Positions 7,737 to 16,113 of a stretch of DNA of 64,000 bases are shown piece by piece; within the stretch, counting starts at the first letter, position 1; each line of letters begins with the position of its first letter. The stretch is taken from assembly GCF_019468565.1 (NCBI RefSeq), contig NZ_CP080521.1, forward strand, positions 4,340,001 to 4,404,000, in the 5' to 3' direction. Position numbers and translations under genes: made by a program. This DNA comes from Pseudonocardia sp. DSM 110487 (GTDB lineage: Bacteria; Actinomycetota; Actinomycetes; Mycobacteriales; Pseudonocardiaceae). Under the pieces are notes generated by a model, which was not told the DNA's origin, made no database searches, and was given only the letters and a program-made list of their open reading frames with translations.

Positions 7737-8753
7737 TCAGGGCAGCTGCGAGATGTCGGCCTGGAACTGCATCGCCCGGTACGGCCAGCCGGTCGCGGTG
7801 TTCCACTGACTCACCGCGAGGTGCAGTTCGTGCAGCGTCGAGCCGGGCAGCACGTACCCGCCGTAGAGCTGCGCCACGTGCCCGCCGGCGTGGTCCTCGC
7901 AGTCCCAGTCGCAGCCGCGCAGAACTGTCGCCAGCGGCGCGCGGTGCAGGTCGGCCGTCGGCCCCTCCAGCACCCGGACGTCGATGCGGTAGCGCCCGGC
8001 GTCGAAGGCCGACAGCAGCCAGTGCCCGTCGGGGAGACGGCGGAGCGACAGCTCCCCGAACCGGCCCGGCAGCACGAGGGTGGGCGGGTTTCCCCATCCC
8101 CAGCGATCGTCGGCGATGCCCCAGGTCTGCCATGCGGCAGGGTCGGTCAGCTCGGTCTCGGGCACCCGGTGCAGCAGCAGGCCGTGTTCGCGCTGGAAGC
8201 CGGTGGTCAGGGCGTACACCCAGCCGTCGGTGCCGCGTTCCCACGTGAGCATCTGGAACAGGCCGTCGTGCAGGTCGGCGGGCCAGCGGGTGCCGGTGGG
8301 CCGCCACGTGCGGCCGCCGTCGCGGGAGCGGTGCAGCTCCGTCCAGCGCACGTTGCCCAGCTCGCGGCACACCATGACGTGCAGGTACATGTCGTCCCCG
8401 ACGGTGATCACGTCGGTGGGGAGGACCGTCGTCACGCGCCGGAGGCGCCACCCGTGGCGGCGCCAGCCGTGGTGGATGTACCGCACCACCTGGCGGGCGG
8501 CGCCGCGGCGCCCGGCCGCGCCGGTCCAGCGCAGCCCGGCCGCGACGCTCGCAGGATCGGCGAACAGCACGACGGGGGACCGCCAGCCGGGCCCTCCGAC
8601 GCCTGCCTGCCGGAACGTGTCGCCGAACACCGAGACGAGGTGTCCCTGCGGTGCGGTGGCGGTGGTGCCCAGGTCGGTGCCGCCGACACCGAACCGGTCG
8701 GTGATGCCCGGCCCGGTGAGGTCGGCGATCTTGGTGGCGAGCCGCTCCGTCAC
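7737..8753 (-). CDS. DUF4185 domain protein (beta-propeller-like)
   Basis: A 338-residue protein resembling the DUF4185 family, related to five-bladed propeller glycosidases. Visible features are the N-terminal DLTGPGITDRFGVGGTDLG with FGDTF, a repeated propeller-type motif (SRDGGRTW) and late WGWGNPP and GGYVLPGSTL blocks. No signal peptide is seen, so it is probably cytosolic. The start is a GTG at 8753 preceded by GGAGGAGGAGG; the open frame before it has no start signal. It is divergent from paaX with 37 bases between. Substrate unknown. Confidence 0.7.
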   Translation of the reverse strand: MTERLATKIADLTGPGITDRFGVGGTDLGTTATAPQGHLVSVFGDTFRQAGVGGPGWRSPVVLFADPASVAAGLRWTGAAGRRGAARQVVRYIHHGWRRHGWRLRRVTTVLPTDVITVGDDMYLHVMVCRELGNVRWTELHRSRDGGRTWRPTGTRWPADLHDGLFQMLTWERGTDGWVYALTTGFQREHGLLLHRVPETELTDPAAWQTWGIADDRWGWGNPPTLVLPGRFGELSLRRLPDGHWLLSAFDAGRYRIDVRVLEGPTADLHRAPLATVLRGCDWDCEDHAGGHVAQLYGGYVLPGSTLHELHLAVSQWNTATGWPYRAMQFQADISQLP

Positions 8754-8777
8754 GCAGCCATCCTGCCTCCTCCTCCC

Positions 8778-8783
8778 TAGAGT
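8778..8783 (+). promoter_or_regulatory. Candidate -10 element for a leaderless paaX transcript
   Basis: TAGAGT lies 7 bases before the paaX ATG, which places the predicted transcription start at the start codon. Only 37 bases separate paaX from the divergent DUF4185 gene, so PaaX could control both from this gap. No clear -35 is seen. Confidence 0.35.
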
Positions 8784-8790
8784 TGCCGCC

Positions 8791-9612
8791 ATGGCAGAGC
8801 TCGCCCCGCGCCGTCTGATCCTGACGCTGTACGGGTTGTACGCGCGCGACGAGCACAACTGGATGTCGGTCGGCTCCGTGGTGCGGCTGATGGGGGACCT
8901 CGGCGTCGACTCCGCCGGCGTCCGTTCGTCGATCTCGCGGCTGAAGCGCCGCGGCGTGCTCGTGGCGATGAAGCCGGAGCGGGCCGCGGGCTACGCGCTG
9001 TCGGAGAGCGCACTCGAGGTGCTCCGAGAGGGCGACACGCGGATCTTCGACCGGCGGCAGGTCGACGCCGCAGATGGCAGTGCTGTCGGATTCGTGCTCG
9101 TCGTGTTCTCCATCCCGGAATCGGAGCGGGAGAAGCGGCACACGCTGCGCACCACGCTCGCGGGTATGGGGTTCGGCACGGCCGCGCCCGGCGTGTGGGT
9201 CGCCCCCGGCCACCTGCGTGACGAGGTCGGCCGCACGCTGCGGCGGCGCGGGCTCTCCTCCTACGTGGACCTGTTCACGGCCCACCACGAGGGCTTCAGC
9301 GCCCTGCCTGAGCGGGTGGCGCGCTGGTGGGACCTCGACGGCATCAACGCCCGGTACACGGAGTTCCTCGACCAGTTCTCCGACGCGCAGGCCCGCTGGA
9401 AGCGCTGCGAGAACGCCCCCCGCACCGCGTTCGAGATCTACGTGCCGATGCTGACGGTCTGGCGCCGTCTCCCGTACCTCGACCCCGGCCTGCCGCCCGA
9501 CCTGCTGCCCGAGGGGTGGAACGGAGGACGGGCGGCGGACCTCTTCGGCGACCTCGACGCGCTGCTCCGCGCCCCGGCCCGTGAGCACGCGCTGACCGCG
9601 ATCCACGCCTGA
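8791..9612 (+). CDS. PaaX-family transcriptional regulator
   Basis: A 273-residue regulator with the N-terminal winged helix of the PaaX family (PRRLILTLYGLYAR, then VRSSISRLKRRGVL) and the PaaX C-terminal block with many Arg and Trp residues (SAVGFVLVVFSIPE; WWDLDGINARYTEFL). PaaX repressors sense aryl-CoA thioesters, typically phenylacetyl-CoA, and control aerobic CoA-thioester aromatic catabolism. It faces the RidA-SDR-hydratase-dehydrogenase operon tail to tail (19 bases between stops), which fits control of that cluster. No ribosome site precedes the ATG, which with a -10 seven bases upstream suggests leaderless translation. Confidence 0.9.
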   Translation: MAELAPRRLILTLYGLYARDEHNWMSVGSVVRLMGDLGVDSAGVRSSISRLKRRGVLVAMKPERAAGYALSESALEVLREGDTRIFDRRQVDAADGSAVGFVLVVFSIPESEREKRHTLRTTLAGMGFGTAAPGVWVAPGHLRDEVGRTLRRRGLSSYVDLFTAHHEGFSALPERVARWWDLDGINARYTEFLDQFSDAQARWKRCENAPRTAFEIYVPMLTVWRRLPYLDPGLPPDLLPEGWNGGRAADLFGDLDALLRAPAREHALTAIHA

Positions 9613-9631
9613 TGAATCTCGCAGGTCGGGA

Positions 9632-10030
9632 TCAATCGAGAACGGCGACACCCTGGATCTCGATGAGCGCAGCCTTGTCCCACAGCCGCGCCACGCCGAG
9701 CCCTGCCATGGCGGGGTACTCGGTGCCGACGAGGCGCTGCCAGACCTTCCCGATCTCCCGGGAGTGGGCCTGGTAGGCCTCCATGTCGACGATGTAGATC
9801 GTGACGCTGGTGAGGTCGTCGCCCGAACCGCCCGCCGCGCTGAGCGCCTGCAGGAGGTTGAGCAGGGCCTGCTCGAACTGCGTGACGATGTCGTCGCCCA
9901 CGATCGTCCCGGACCGGCCGAGCGCCGTCTGCCCCGCGAGGTAGACGGTCCGCCGCCGGTCGGTGACGACGGCGTGGCTGAAGCCCCGCGGTCTGGCGAG
10001 CAGTGGCGGGTTGATGCGCTCGAACGTCAT
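9632..10030 (-). CDS. RidA/YjgF-family enamine/imine deaminase-like protein
   Basis: A 132-residue RidA-fold protein (GFSHAVVTDRRRTVYLAGQT; VTIYIVD; ARLWDKAALIEIQGVAV). RidA proteins hydrolyse reactive enamines and imines; the key Arg of canonical RidA (usually in a PARxxV stretch) is represented by GVARLWDKALIE-like sequence, consistent with a side subgroup. Its ATG overlaps the stop of the SDR gene (ATGA). In an aromatic CoA cluster it could hydrolyse the amino group left after dearomatisation of 2-aminobenzoyl-CoA; that is inference. Confidence 0.8.
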   Translation of the reverse strand: MTFERINPPLLARPRGFSHAVVTDRRRTVYLAGQTALGRSGTIVGDDIVTQFEQALLNLLQALSAAGGSGDDLTSVTIYIVDMEAYQAHSREIGKVWQRLVGTEYPAMAGLGVARLWDKAALIEIQGVAVLD

Positions 10031-10776
10031 GACTGAACCGCACCTCCGTCCACGTTGATGCCCTGTCCGTTGATCGCGCCGTTCTGCACGCAGGAGATTA
10101 CGGCCGCCGCGACCTCGTCGGGCTGGACCAATCGGTGGATCGGCTGCCGCCGTTCGAGCACGGCCCTTGCCTCTTCCTCGGAGGTCGCCATCCGGTCGGC
10201 GATGGCGGCCACCGTCGCGTCGGTCATGGGCGTGTCGACATAGCCGGGGCACACGGCGTTGGCGGTGACCCCGTGGCGGGCCACCTCGTCGGCCACGGCG
10301 CGGACCAGCCCGAGCACGCCGTGCTTGCTGGCCGTGTACGCGCCGACCAGCCGTTCGCCGCGCTTCGCGACCACGGACGCGATCACCACGATGCGTCCGC
10401 GGCGGGCCGCGAGCATCGGGGGGAGCGCGCGGCGGATGCACCGGAACGGCGCCGTCAGGTTCGTGTCGAGCATCTGCTGCCACTGGTCGTCGGTGGTCTG
10501 CGTGATGGGCGCGGCGAGGGAGGTGCCGGCGTTCGCAACGAGCACCTCAGCCCAGCCCCATGTCTCCTCGACGGTGGCGAACAGGCCCTCGACCTGCTGG
10601 GGCACGGTGAGGTCGGCCTCGACGCACAGGGTCGGGCCGGTGATCTCCGCGGCCGCCTTGTCGAGCTTGGCGCGGTCGCGGCCGACCAGCACGGTGCGAT
10701 AGCCGGCCTCGGAGAGCCGCCGTGCCGTCGCCAGGCCGATCCCCTGCCCGGCTCCCGTGACGATGGCGACCGCCAC
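10027..10776 (-). CDS. Short-chain dehydrogenase/reductase, 3-hydroxyacyl-CoA dehydrogenase-like
   Basis: A 249-residue classical SDR: cofactor motif VTGAGQGIG at residues 5-13, NAG at about 86, catalytic Ser in VVIASVVAK, YTASK for the Tyr-Lys pair, and the C-terminal GQGINVDGG. It starts with a GTG sharing one base with the hydratase stop, and its stop overlaps the RidA start, so it is an internal operon gene. Likely role: oxidation of the hydroxyacyl-CoA formed by the hydratase in the ring-degradation route. Confidence 0.9.
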   Translation of the reverse strand: MAVAIVTGAGQGIGLATARRLSEAGYRTVLVGRDRAKLDKAAAEITGPTLCVEADLTVPQQVEGLFATVEETWGWAEVLVANAGTSLAAPITQTTDDQWQQMLDTNLTAPFRCIRRALPPMLAARRGRIVVIASVVAKRGERLVGAYTASKHGVLGLVRAVADEVARHGVTANAVCPGYVDTPMTDATVAAIADRMATSEEEARAVLERRQPIHRLVQPDEVAAAVISCVQNGAINGQGINVDGGAVQS

Positions 10777-11603
10777 TACCGCCCCTTCCACTCGGGCTTG
10801 CGCTTGGCGTTGAATGCCGCGTGGAACTCGGCGTGGTCCTCCGTGGTCATGAGCAGCGCCTGGGTCATCGCGTCGAGCTCCATCGCCGCCGAGAGCGGCA
10901 TGTCGAGCTCGCGGGTGAGCAGCGACTTCGTCTGCGCGAACGCCAGCGTCGGGCCGGACGCGAGCCGGGCCGCGAGGGCGGCCACCGCGTCGTCGAGCTC
11001 CTCGTCCGGCACGAGCTCCGACACGAGCCCGTACCGGTCGGCGGTGGGCGCGTCGATCGTGTCGCCGAGCATGAGCAGCTGCGTGGCCCGGCCGAGCCCG
11101 ACGACGCGGGGGAGCAGGTAGGCCGCGCCCATGTCGCCGCCGGAGAGCCCCACCTTGGTGAACAGGAACGCGAACCGCCCGGACGCACCGACGATCCGGA
11201 AGTCGGCGGCGAGGGCGATCACCGAACCGGCGCCCGCGGCGATGCCCTGGATCTTCACGATGATCGGGATCGGGCACTCGCGCATGGCCCTGATGACGTC
11301 GCCGGTCATCTTGGTGAAGCGCATCAGGTCGGCCGCCCGCATCTTCAGCAGCTCGCCGATGATCTCGTTGACGTCGCCCCCGCCGCAGAAGCCGCGGCCC
11401 TCGCCCTGGATCACCAGCACCGTGACGCCATCGTGGTGCGGCAGCTCGGTCAGCAGGTCGCGCAGGTCGGAGTACGACTCGAACGTCAGCGGGTTGAGCT
11501 TCTCGGGGCGGTTGAGGGTGACCGTGGCGACCGGCCCGTCGACCGCGAAGTCGAAGTGCTCCCAGTCGGTGGTCAGCGGCGCCGAGGCGCGGAAGCGGCT
11601 CAC
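10776..11603 (-). CDS. Enoyl-CoA hydratase/isomerase family protein
   Basis: A 275-residue crotonase-fold protein: substrate loop TLNRPEKLNPLTF, oxyanion-hole block GRGFCGGGDVNE near residue 70, then GIAAGAGSVIALAADFRI and the C-terminal AFNAKRKPEWKGR typical of hydratases. The GTG start overlaps the stop of the acyl-CoA dehydrogenase (GTGA). Expected to hydrate or isomerise an unsaturated alicyclic acyl-CoA. The precise specificity (PaaG-, BadK- or other type) cannot be set from sequence alone. Confidence 0.88.
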   Translation of the reverse strand: MSRFRASAPLTTDWEHFDFAVDGPVATVTLNRPEKLNPLTFESYSDLRDLLTELPHHDGVTVLVIQGEGRGFCGGGDVNEIIGELLKMRAADLMRFTKMTGDVIRAMRECPIPIIVKIQGIAAGAGSVIALAADFRIVGASGRFAFLFTKVGLSGGDMGAAYLLPRVVGLGRATQLLMLGDTIDAPTADRYGLVSELVPDEELDDAVAALAARLASGPTLAFAQTKSLLTRELDMPLSAAMELDAMTQALLMTTEDHAEFHAAFNAKRKPEWKGR

Positions 11604-12724
11604 CTGTTGGTCCTCCCCAGGATCTCGCGAGCGATGATCGTGCGCTGGACCTCCGAGGCGCCCTCGTAGATGCGGGGCGCCCGGACGTCACGGTAGAGGT
11701 GTTCGAGCGGGTGGCCCCGCTGCAGCGCACGGGCGCCGTGCAGCTGCACACACCGGTCGACGATGCGCCCCGCGGCCTCGGTGGCGAACAGCTTGGCCAT
11801 CGCCGCGGAGCGGGTGACAGTGGACCGCTCGGCACTGGCGTCGTAGGCGCGGGCGGCGGCGTGGACGAGCAGCCGCGCGGCCTCCAGGTCGGTGGCCATG
11901 TCCGCGATCGCGTGCGCCACCGCCTGTTGCGCCGACAGGGGCCCGCCGTAGGCCTCGCGGCTGGTGACGTGGCTGATCGTGGCGTCGAGCGCGGCCTGCG
12001 CCATACCCACGGCGAACGCACCGACGCTCGGCCGGAACAGGTCGAGCGTGCGCATGGCCACCCGGAATCCGGCGTCGACCTCGCCGAGCACGTCGGCTCG
12101 TTCGACGCGCACCCCGTCGAACATGAGGCTGCCGATCGGGTGCGGCGAGAGCATGTCGAGGTGCTCGCCGGACAGACCGGGGGAGTCGCCTGCCACGGCG
12201 AAGGCGGTGACGCCCCGCGCTCCGGCGCCGGACGTCCGGGCGAACACGGTGTAGACGTCCGCGTCGGGCGCGTTGGAGATCCAGAGCTTCTCCCCGGTGA
12301 GGCGCCAGCCATCGCCGTCGGCCTCGGCGCGCAGCGACAGCGCCGCGGCGTCGGATCCGGCGCCCGGTTCGGTGAGCGCGAACGCCGCGACGACGTCGCC
12401 CTTCACCACGCCCGGGATCCAGCGGTCGACGGCTGCGGCCGTGCCCGACTGCAGGATCGGGTAGCTGCCCAGCCCCTGCAGGGCGAGCGCGGTCTCGGCC
12501 TCGGGGCAGATCGCGGCGATGGTCTCGCGCAGCAGGCACAGCTGCATCGCCGCGGCGTCGCGGGGCGGTTCGTCCGGGCGGCCGCCGTACAAGTCCCTGA
12601 GCAGCCCGAGGTCGCCCATGGCGGACACGAGCGGGCGGTTGATCCGGCCGTCCTCGCGGGTGAGCGGGACGAGGTGCTCGGTCGTGAGCCTGCGGACGCG
12701 ATCGGTGTAGGCGACCTGCTCCAT
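11600..12724 (-). CDS. Acyl-CoA dehydrogenase
   Basis: A 374-residue FAD-dependent acyl-CoA dehydrogenase: AFALTEPGAGSDAAAL and GEKLWISNA blocks in the middle domain, and the catalytic-base motif RIYEGASEVQ near the C-terminus with Glu in place. It is the first gene of the minus-strand operon (dehydrogenase, hydratase, SDR, RidA). I chose ATG at 12724 because a TACGAT -10 element lies 6 bases before it, giving a leaderless mRNA; a longer frame upstream would run through the divergent promoter. Confidence 0.9.
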   Translation of the reverse strand: MEQVAYTDRVRRLTTEHLVPLTREDGRINRPLVSAMGDLGLLRDLYGGRPDEPPRDAAAMQLCLLRETIAAICPEAETALALQGLGSYPILQSGTAAAVDRWIPGVVKGDVVAAFALTEPGAGSDAAALSLRAEADGDGWRLTGEKLWISNAPDADVYTVFARTSGAGARGVTAFAVAGDSPGLSGEHLDMLSPHPIGSLMFDGVRVERADVLGEVDAGFRVAMRTLDLFRPSVGAFAVGMAQAALDATISHVTSREAYGGPLSAQQAVAHAIADMATDLEAARLLVHAAARAYDASAERSTVTRSAAMAKLFATEAAGRIVDRCVQLHGARALQRGHPLEHLYRDVRAPRIYEGASEVQRTIIAREILGRTNR

Positions 12725-12730
12725 CCCGGC

Positions 12731-12774
12731 ATCGTATGTCGTATTGACAACGGCCGTCAAACAAACAATATACT
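12731..12774. promoter_or_regulatory. Divergent, back-to-back leaderless promoters with a shared operator
   Basis: Plus strand: TTGACA at 12744-12749 and TATACT at 12769-12774 (19-base spacer), 6 bases before the GTG at 12781. Minus strand: TTGACG at 12760-12755 and TACGAT at 12736-12731 (18-base spacer), 6 bases before the ATG at 12724. The two -35 boxes form one inverted repeat, TTGAC-N7-GTCAA (12744-12760), so a single repressor there, PaaX being the candidate, would block both directions. The stretch is markedly AT-richer than its surroundings. Confidence 0.65.
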
Positions 12775-12780
12775 TGGGAC

Positions 12781-15165
12781 GTGCGCATCGCAGTCATCGG
12801 AGGAGGCCCCGGCGGCCTGTACTTCGCGGCGCTGGCGAAGCAGCTCGGCTCACTGCAGGGGATCGACCACGAGATCACGGTCTGGGAGCGCAACGCCGCC
12901 GACGACACGTTCGGCTTCGGCGTCGTGTTCTCCGACGAGACACTCGGCGGGATCGAGCACGCCGACCCCGCGGTGCACGCGGCGATGGAGCGGGAGTTCG
13001 CGCGGTGGGACGACATCGACGTCCACTTCCGCGGGCAGACGATCACCAGCGGGGGCCACGGGTTCGCCGCGATGGGCCGCAAGCGCCTGCTCCAGATCCT
13101 CCAGGGGCGCTGCCGGGAGCTCGGCGTCGACGTGCGCTTCTCCACCGAGGCGCCCGACGTGGAGGAGCTCCGGCAGGAGCACGACCTGGTGGTGGCGAGC
13201 GACGGCCTCAACTCGGCGGTCCGCGCCAAGTACGCCGACCACTTCGGCCCGGACCTCGACGTCCGCCGCTGCCGCTACATGTGGCTGGGCACCGACACCG
13301 TCTTCGAGGCCTTCACCTTCGACATCCGCGAGACCGAGCACGGCGTCATGCAGATGCACGGCTACCCGTTCGACGAGCACGGCAGCACGTTCATCGTCGA
13401 GATGCACGACGACGTGTGGCGGCGCGCGGGCTTCCAGGAGTCCGAGGCGCTCACCCTCTGCCCGGGCGAGTCCGACACGCGATCGGTCGAGGCCGTGAGC
13501 GAGGTCTTCGCCGACGTCCTCGCCGGGGGACGCGTGCTCGCGAACAACTCGCGGTGGATCAGCTTCACCACCGTGCGCAACGCGCGCTGGTGCCACGAGA
13601 ACGTGGTGCTGCTCGGCGATGCCGCCCACACCGCCCACTTCTCGATCGGCTCCGGCACGAAGCTGGCGATGGAGGACGCGCTGGCCCTGGCCGCGTGCCT
13701 GCACGAGGCCGGTGACATCCCGGTGGCGCTCGCGGCGTACGAGGCCGAGCGCAGGCCCGTGGTGGCGTCCACGCAGCGGGCCGCGCAGGCGAGCCTGGAG
13801 TGGTTCGAGAACCTCGGCCAGTACGTCCACCAGCCGCCGATGCAGTTCGCGTTCAACATCCTCACCCGCAGCCGGCGCGTCACCTACGACAACCTGCGGC
13901 TGCGCGACCCGAAGTTCGTGGCCGATGTGGACGCATGGTTCGCCGGGGCCGAGGAACCCCGGCCGCCGATGTTCCACCCGTTCCGCCTCGGCGAGCTGGA
14001 GCTGGTCAACCGGGTCGTCGTCTCGCCGATGGACATGTATGTCGCCGTCGACGGTATGCCCACCGACTTCCACCTGGTCCACCTCGGTGGGAAGGCGCTC
14101 GGCGGCGCGGGCCTCGTCATGACGGAGATGGTGTGCGTGTCGCCGGAGGGACGGATCACGCCCGGCTGCACCGGCCTGTGGACCGACGAGCAGGCCGCGG
14201 CGTGGCGGCGCATCACCGAGTTCGTCCACTCCTCGTCACAGGCGAAGATCGGCCTGCAGCTGGGCCACTCCGGCCCCAAGGGGTCGACCAAGCTGATGTG
14301 GGAGGGCATCGACCAGCCCCTCGACTCCGGCAACTGGCCCGTCGTCGGGCCGTCGGAGCGCCCCTACCGAGAGGGCGTCAACCAGGTGCCCAAGGCGCTC
14401 GACCGCGATGGCATGGACGCGATCGTCGCCGAGTTCGTCGCGGCCACGGAGCGGGGTGCGCGCGCCGGCTTCGACCTCGTGGAGCTGCACTGCGCCCACG
14501 GCTACCTGTTGTCGTCGTTCCTGTCACCGGTCACCAACCGCCGCACCGATGAGTACGGCGGGCCGATCGAGAACCGGCTGCGGTTCCCACTCGAGGTCTT
14601 CACCGCGATGCGCGAGGTGTGGCCGGCCGACAAGCCGATGACCGTCCGGATCTCGGCCACCGACTGGGTGGAGGACGGCATCACCCTCGACGACACGTGC
14701 GAGGTCGTGCGCGCCTTCGAGCGGGCCGGGGCAGCGGCCATCGACGTGTCGACCGGGCAGGTCACCCCGGAGGAGCGCCCCGCCTTCGGCCGCTCGTACC
14801 AGACGCCCTTCGCCGACGCGATCCGCAACGTGCTGAAGGTCCCCACGATCGCGGTCGGCGTGATCTCCTCGCCCGACGACGTGAACACGATCATCCTGTC
14901 CGGCCGGGCCGACCTGTGCGCCGTGGGCCGCGCCCACCTCTACGACCCGAACTGGACATTGCACGCCGCCGTCGAGCAGGACTACGACGGGCCGGGCGCG
15001 GTGTGGCCCGACCCGTGGCGGGCCGGGCGGCGCAAGCCCCAGACCGGGCGCTCCGACGGGCCGAAGCCGCGACTGGAGCTCATCCGGCGGCAGGCTTCGG
15101 ACGGGCATCAGCGGTGGCGGCCGGCCACGCGCCCGATCGCACCAGTTCGCCGACCAGCCGGGTGA
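12781..15165 (+). CDS. Bifunctional salicylyl-CoA/2-aminobenzoyl-CoA monooxygenase-oxidoreductase (fused)
   Basis: A 794-residue two-domain flavoenzyme. Residues 1-385 are a class A FAD monooxygenase (VIGGGPGGLY at the start; GDAAHTAHFSIGSG near 280). Residues from about 397 (PFRLGELELVNRVVVSPM) are an old-yellow-enzyme FMN oxidoreductase with the paired-histidine motif HCAHGYLLSSFLSP near 568. This is the layout of 2-aminobenzoyl-CoA monooxygenase/reductase, which hydroxylates and then reduces the ring; databases often call it salicylyl-CoA 5-hydroxylase/oxidoreductase. GTG start, probably leaderless. The last 28 residues run antisense over the end of the LysR gene and look extra to the fold. 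No cognate CoA ligase is seen in the window. Confidence 0.88.
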   Translation: MRIAVIGGGPGGLYFAALAKQLGSLQGIDHEITVWERNAADDTFGFGVVFSDETLGGIEHADPAVHAAMEREFARWDDIDVHFRGQTITSGGHGFAAMGRKRLLQILQGRCRELGVDVRFSTEAPDVEELRQEHDLVVASDGLNSAVRAKYADHFGPDLDVRRCRYMWLGTDTVFEAFTFDIRETEHGVMQMHGYPFDEHGSTFIVEMHDDVWRRAGFQESEALTLCPGESDTRSVEAVSEVFADVLAGGRVLANNSRWISFTTVRNARWCHENVVLLGDAAHTAHFSIGSGTKLAMEDALALAACLHEAGDIPVALAAYEAERRPVVASTQRAAQASLEWFENLGQYVHQPPMQFAFNILTRSRRVTYDNLRLRDPKFVADVDAWFAGAEEPRPPMFHPFRLGELELVNRVVVSPMDMYVAVDGMPTDFHLVHLGGKALGGAGLVMTEMVCVSPEGRITPGCTGLWTDEQAAAWRRITEFVHSSSQAKIGLQLGHSGPKGSTKLMWEGIDQPLDSGNWPVVGPSERPYREGVNQVPKALDRDGMDAIVAEFVAATERGARAGFDLVELHCAHGYLLSSFLSPVTNRRTDEYGGPIENRLRFPLEVFTAMREVWPADKPMTVRISATDWVEDGITLDDTCEVVRAFERAGAAAIDVSTGQVTPEERPAFGRSYQTPFADAIRNVLKVPTIAVGVISSPDDVNTIILSGRADLCAVGRAHLYDPNWTLHAAVEQDYDGPGAVWPDPWRAGRRKPQTGRSDGPKPRLELIRRQASDGHQRWRPATRPIAPVRRPAG

Positions 15166-16030
15166 GCGTCGACGCCACCGCCTCGACCGGGGCGAGCATG
15201 CGGCTGCGGTGCTGCAGCCCGAGCACCACCGAGCGCTCCACGTCCGGCGCGGTCAGCGGGGCGCCGGACAGCTGCCCGGCCGCGACGTCCGCCGCGACGC
15301 CCGCCGCGGGGAGCACCGTCCAGCCGTGCCCGGCGAGGACGAGCTTCTTCTGCAGCAGCATCGAGTTGGTCTGGACGACGGTGCGCGGCTCCATGGGCAC
15401 GGCCGAGCGGGCTCTGTCGATGAGCGCGCGCAGCCCGTGGCCGGTGACCGGCAGGACGAGCGGCTGGGCGAGCACCGTGGCCCATGCGACGGGGGAGTCT
15501 GCGGAGAGCCCTGCGTCGGGCGGCGCCACGGCCCAGAGCTGCTCGCGCACCAGCGGGACGACCGACAGCGACGGCGTGTCGCTCAGGTTGTAGAGCAGCG
15601 AGAGGTCGACCTCACCGGTGTCGAGCCACTGCTGGAGGTGGCCGGAGTAGCCGGTGAACAGCCGCAGCTCGATGCCGGGGTGGCGCCGCGCGACGGCGTC
15701 TGTCAGCGGCTGGGCGAGGATGTCGAGCACGCTCTCCAGCAGGCCCACGCTCACGATGCCGGCGACCTCGCCCGGCTCGGGCCGCAGCTCCGCGCGTGCC
15801 GCGTCCAGCTCGCGGAGCGCGCGGCGCGCCCGCATGATCAGCACCTCGGCCGCGGGCGTGGGCACCATCCCGTGGCGGGTCCGCTGGAACAGCGGCACGC
15901 CGAGCTCCTCCTCGAGCAGGCGGATCTGGCGGGTGACCGCGGGCTGCACGACGTGCAGGAGCTTGGCCGCCTTCGTGACGCTGCCGACCTCGGCGACCGT
16001 GACCAGGGCGGTGAGCTGCCTGAGCTCCAC
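15080..16030 (-). CDS. LysR-family transcriptional regulator
   Basis: A 316-residue LysR regulator: N-terminal winged helix (MELRQLTALVTVAEVGSVTKAAKLL, read in part; LHVVQPAVTRQIRLLEEELG) and a two-lobed effector domain. It lacks the usual Ser-Gln pair (VQPAVTRQI in place of SQPALSRQI), a common variant. It is divergent from the hydratase-CoA transferase-dehydrogenase operon with an 83-base gap, the standard LysR arrangement, and so is its likely activator. Its 3' end overlaps the monooxygenase-oxidoreductase gene by 86 bases on the opposite strand. Confidence 0.9.
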   Translation of the reverse strand: MELRQLTALVTVAEVGSVTKAAKLLHVVQPAVTRQIRLLEEELGVPLFQRTRHGMVPTPAAEVLIMRARRALRELDAARAELRPEPGEVAGIVSVGLLESVLDILAQPLTDAVARRHPGIELRLFTGYSGHLQQWLDTGEVDLSLLYNLSDTPSLSVVPLVREQLWAVAPPDAGLSADSPVAWATVLAQPLVLPVTGHGLRALIDRARSAVPMEPRTVVQTNSMLLQKKLVLAGHGWTVLPAAGVAADVAAGQLSGAPLTAPDVERSVVLGLQHRSRMLAPVEAVASTLTRLVGELVRSGAWPAATADARPKPAAG

Positions 16031-16113
16031 GACGCCTCCTCATGCCGGGGGCGCATCCCCCCATCACCAGTCACTATTTCACTCGGGCCGGGATCACCGC
16101 GCATGATGGAGCG

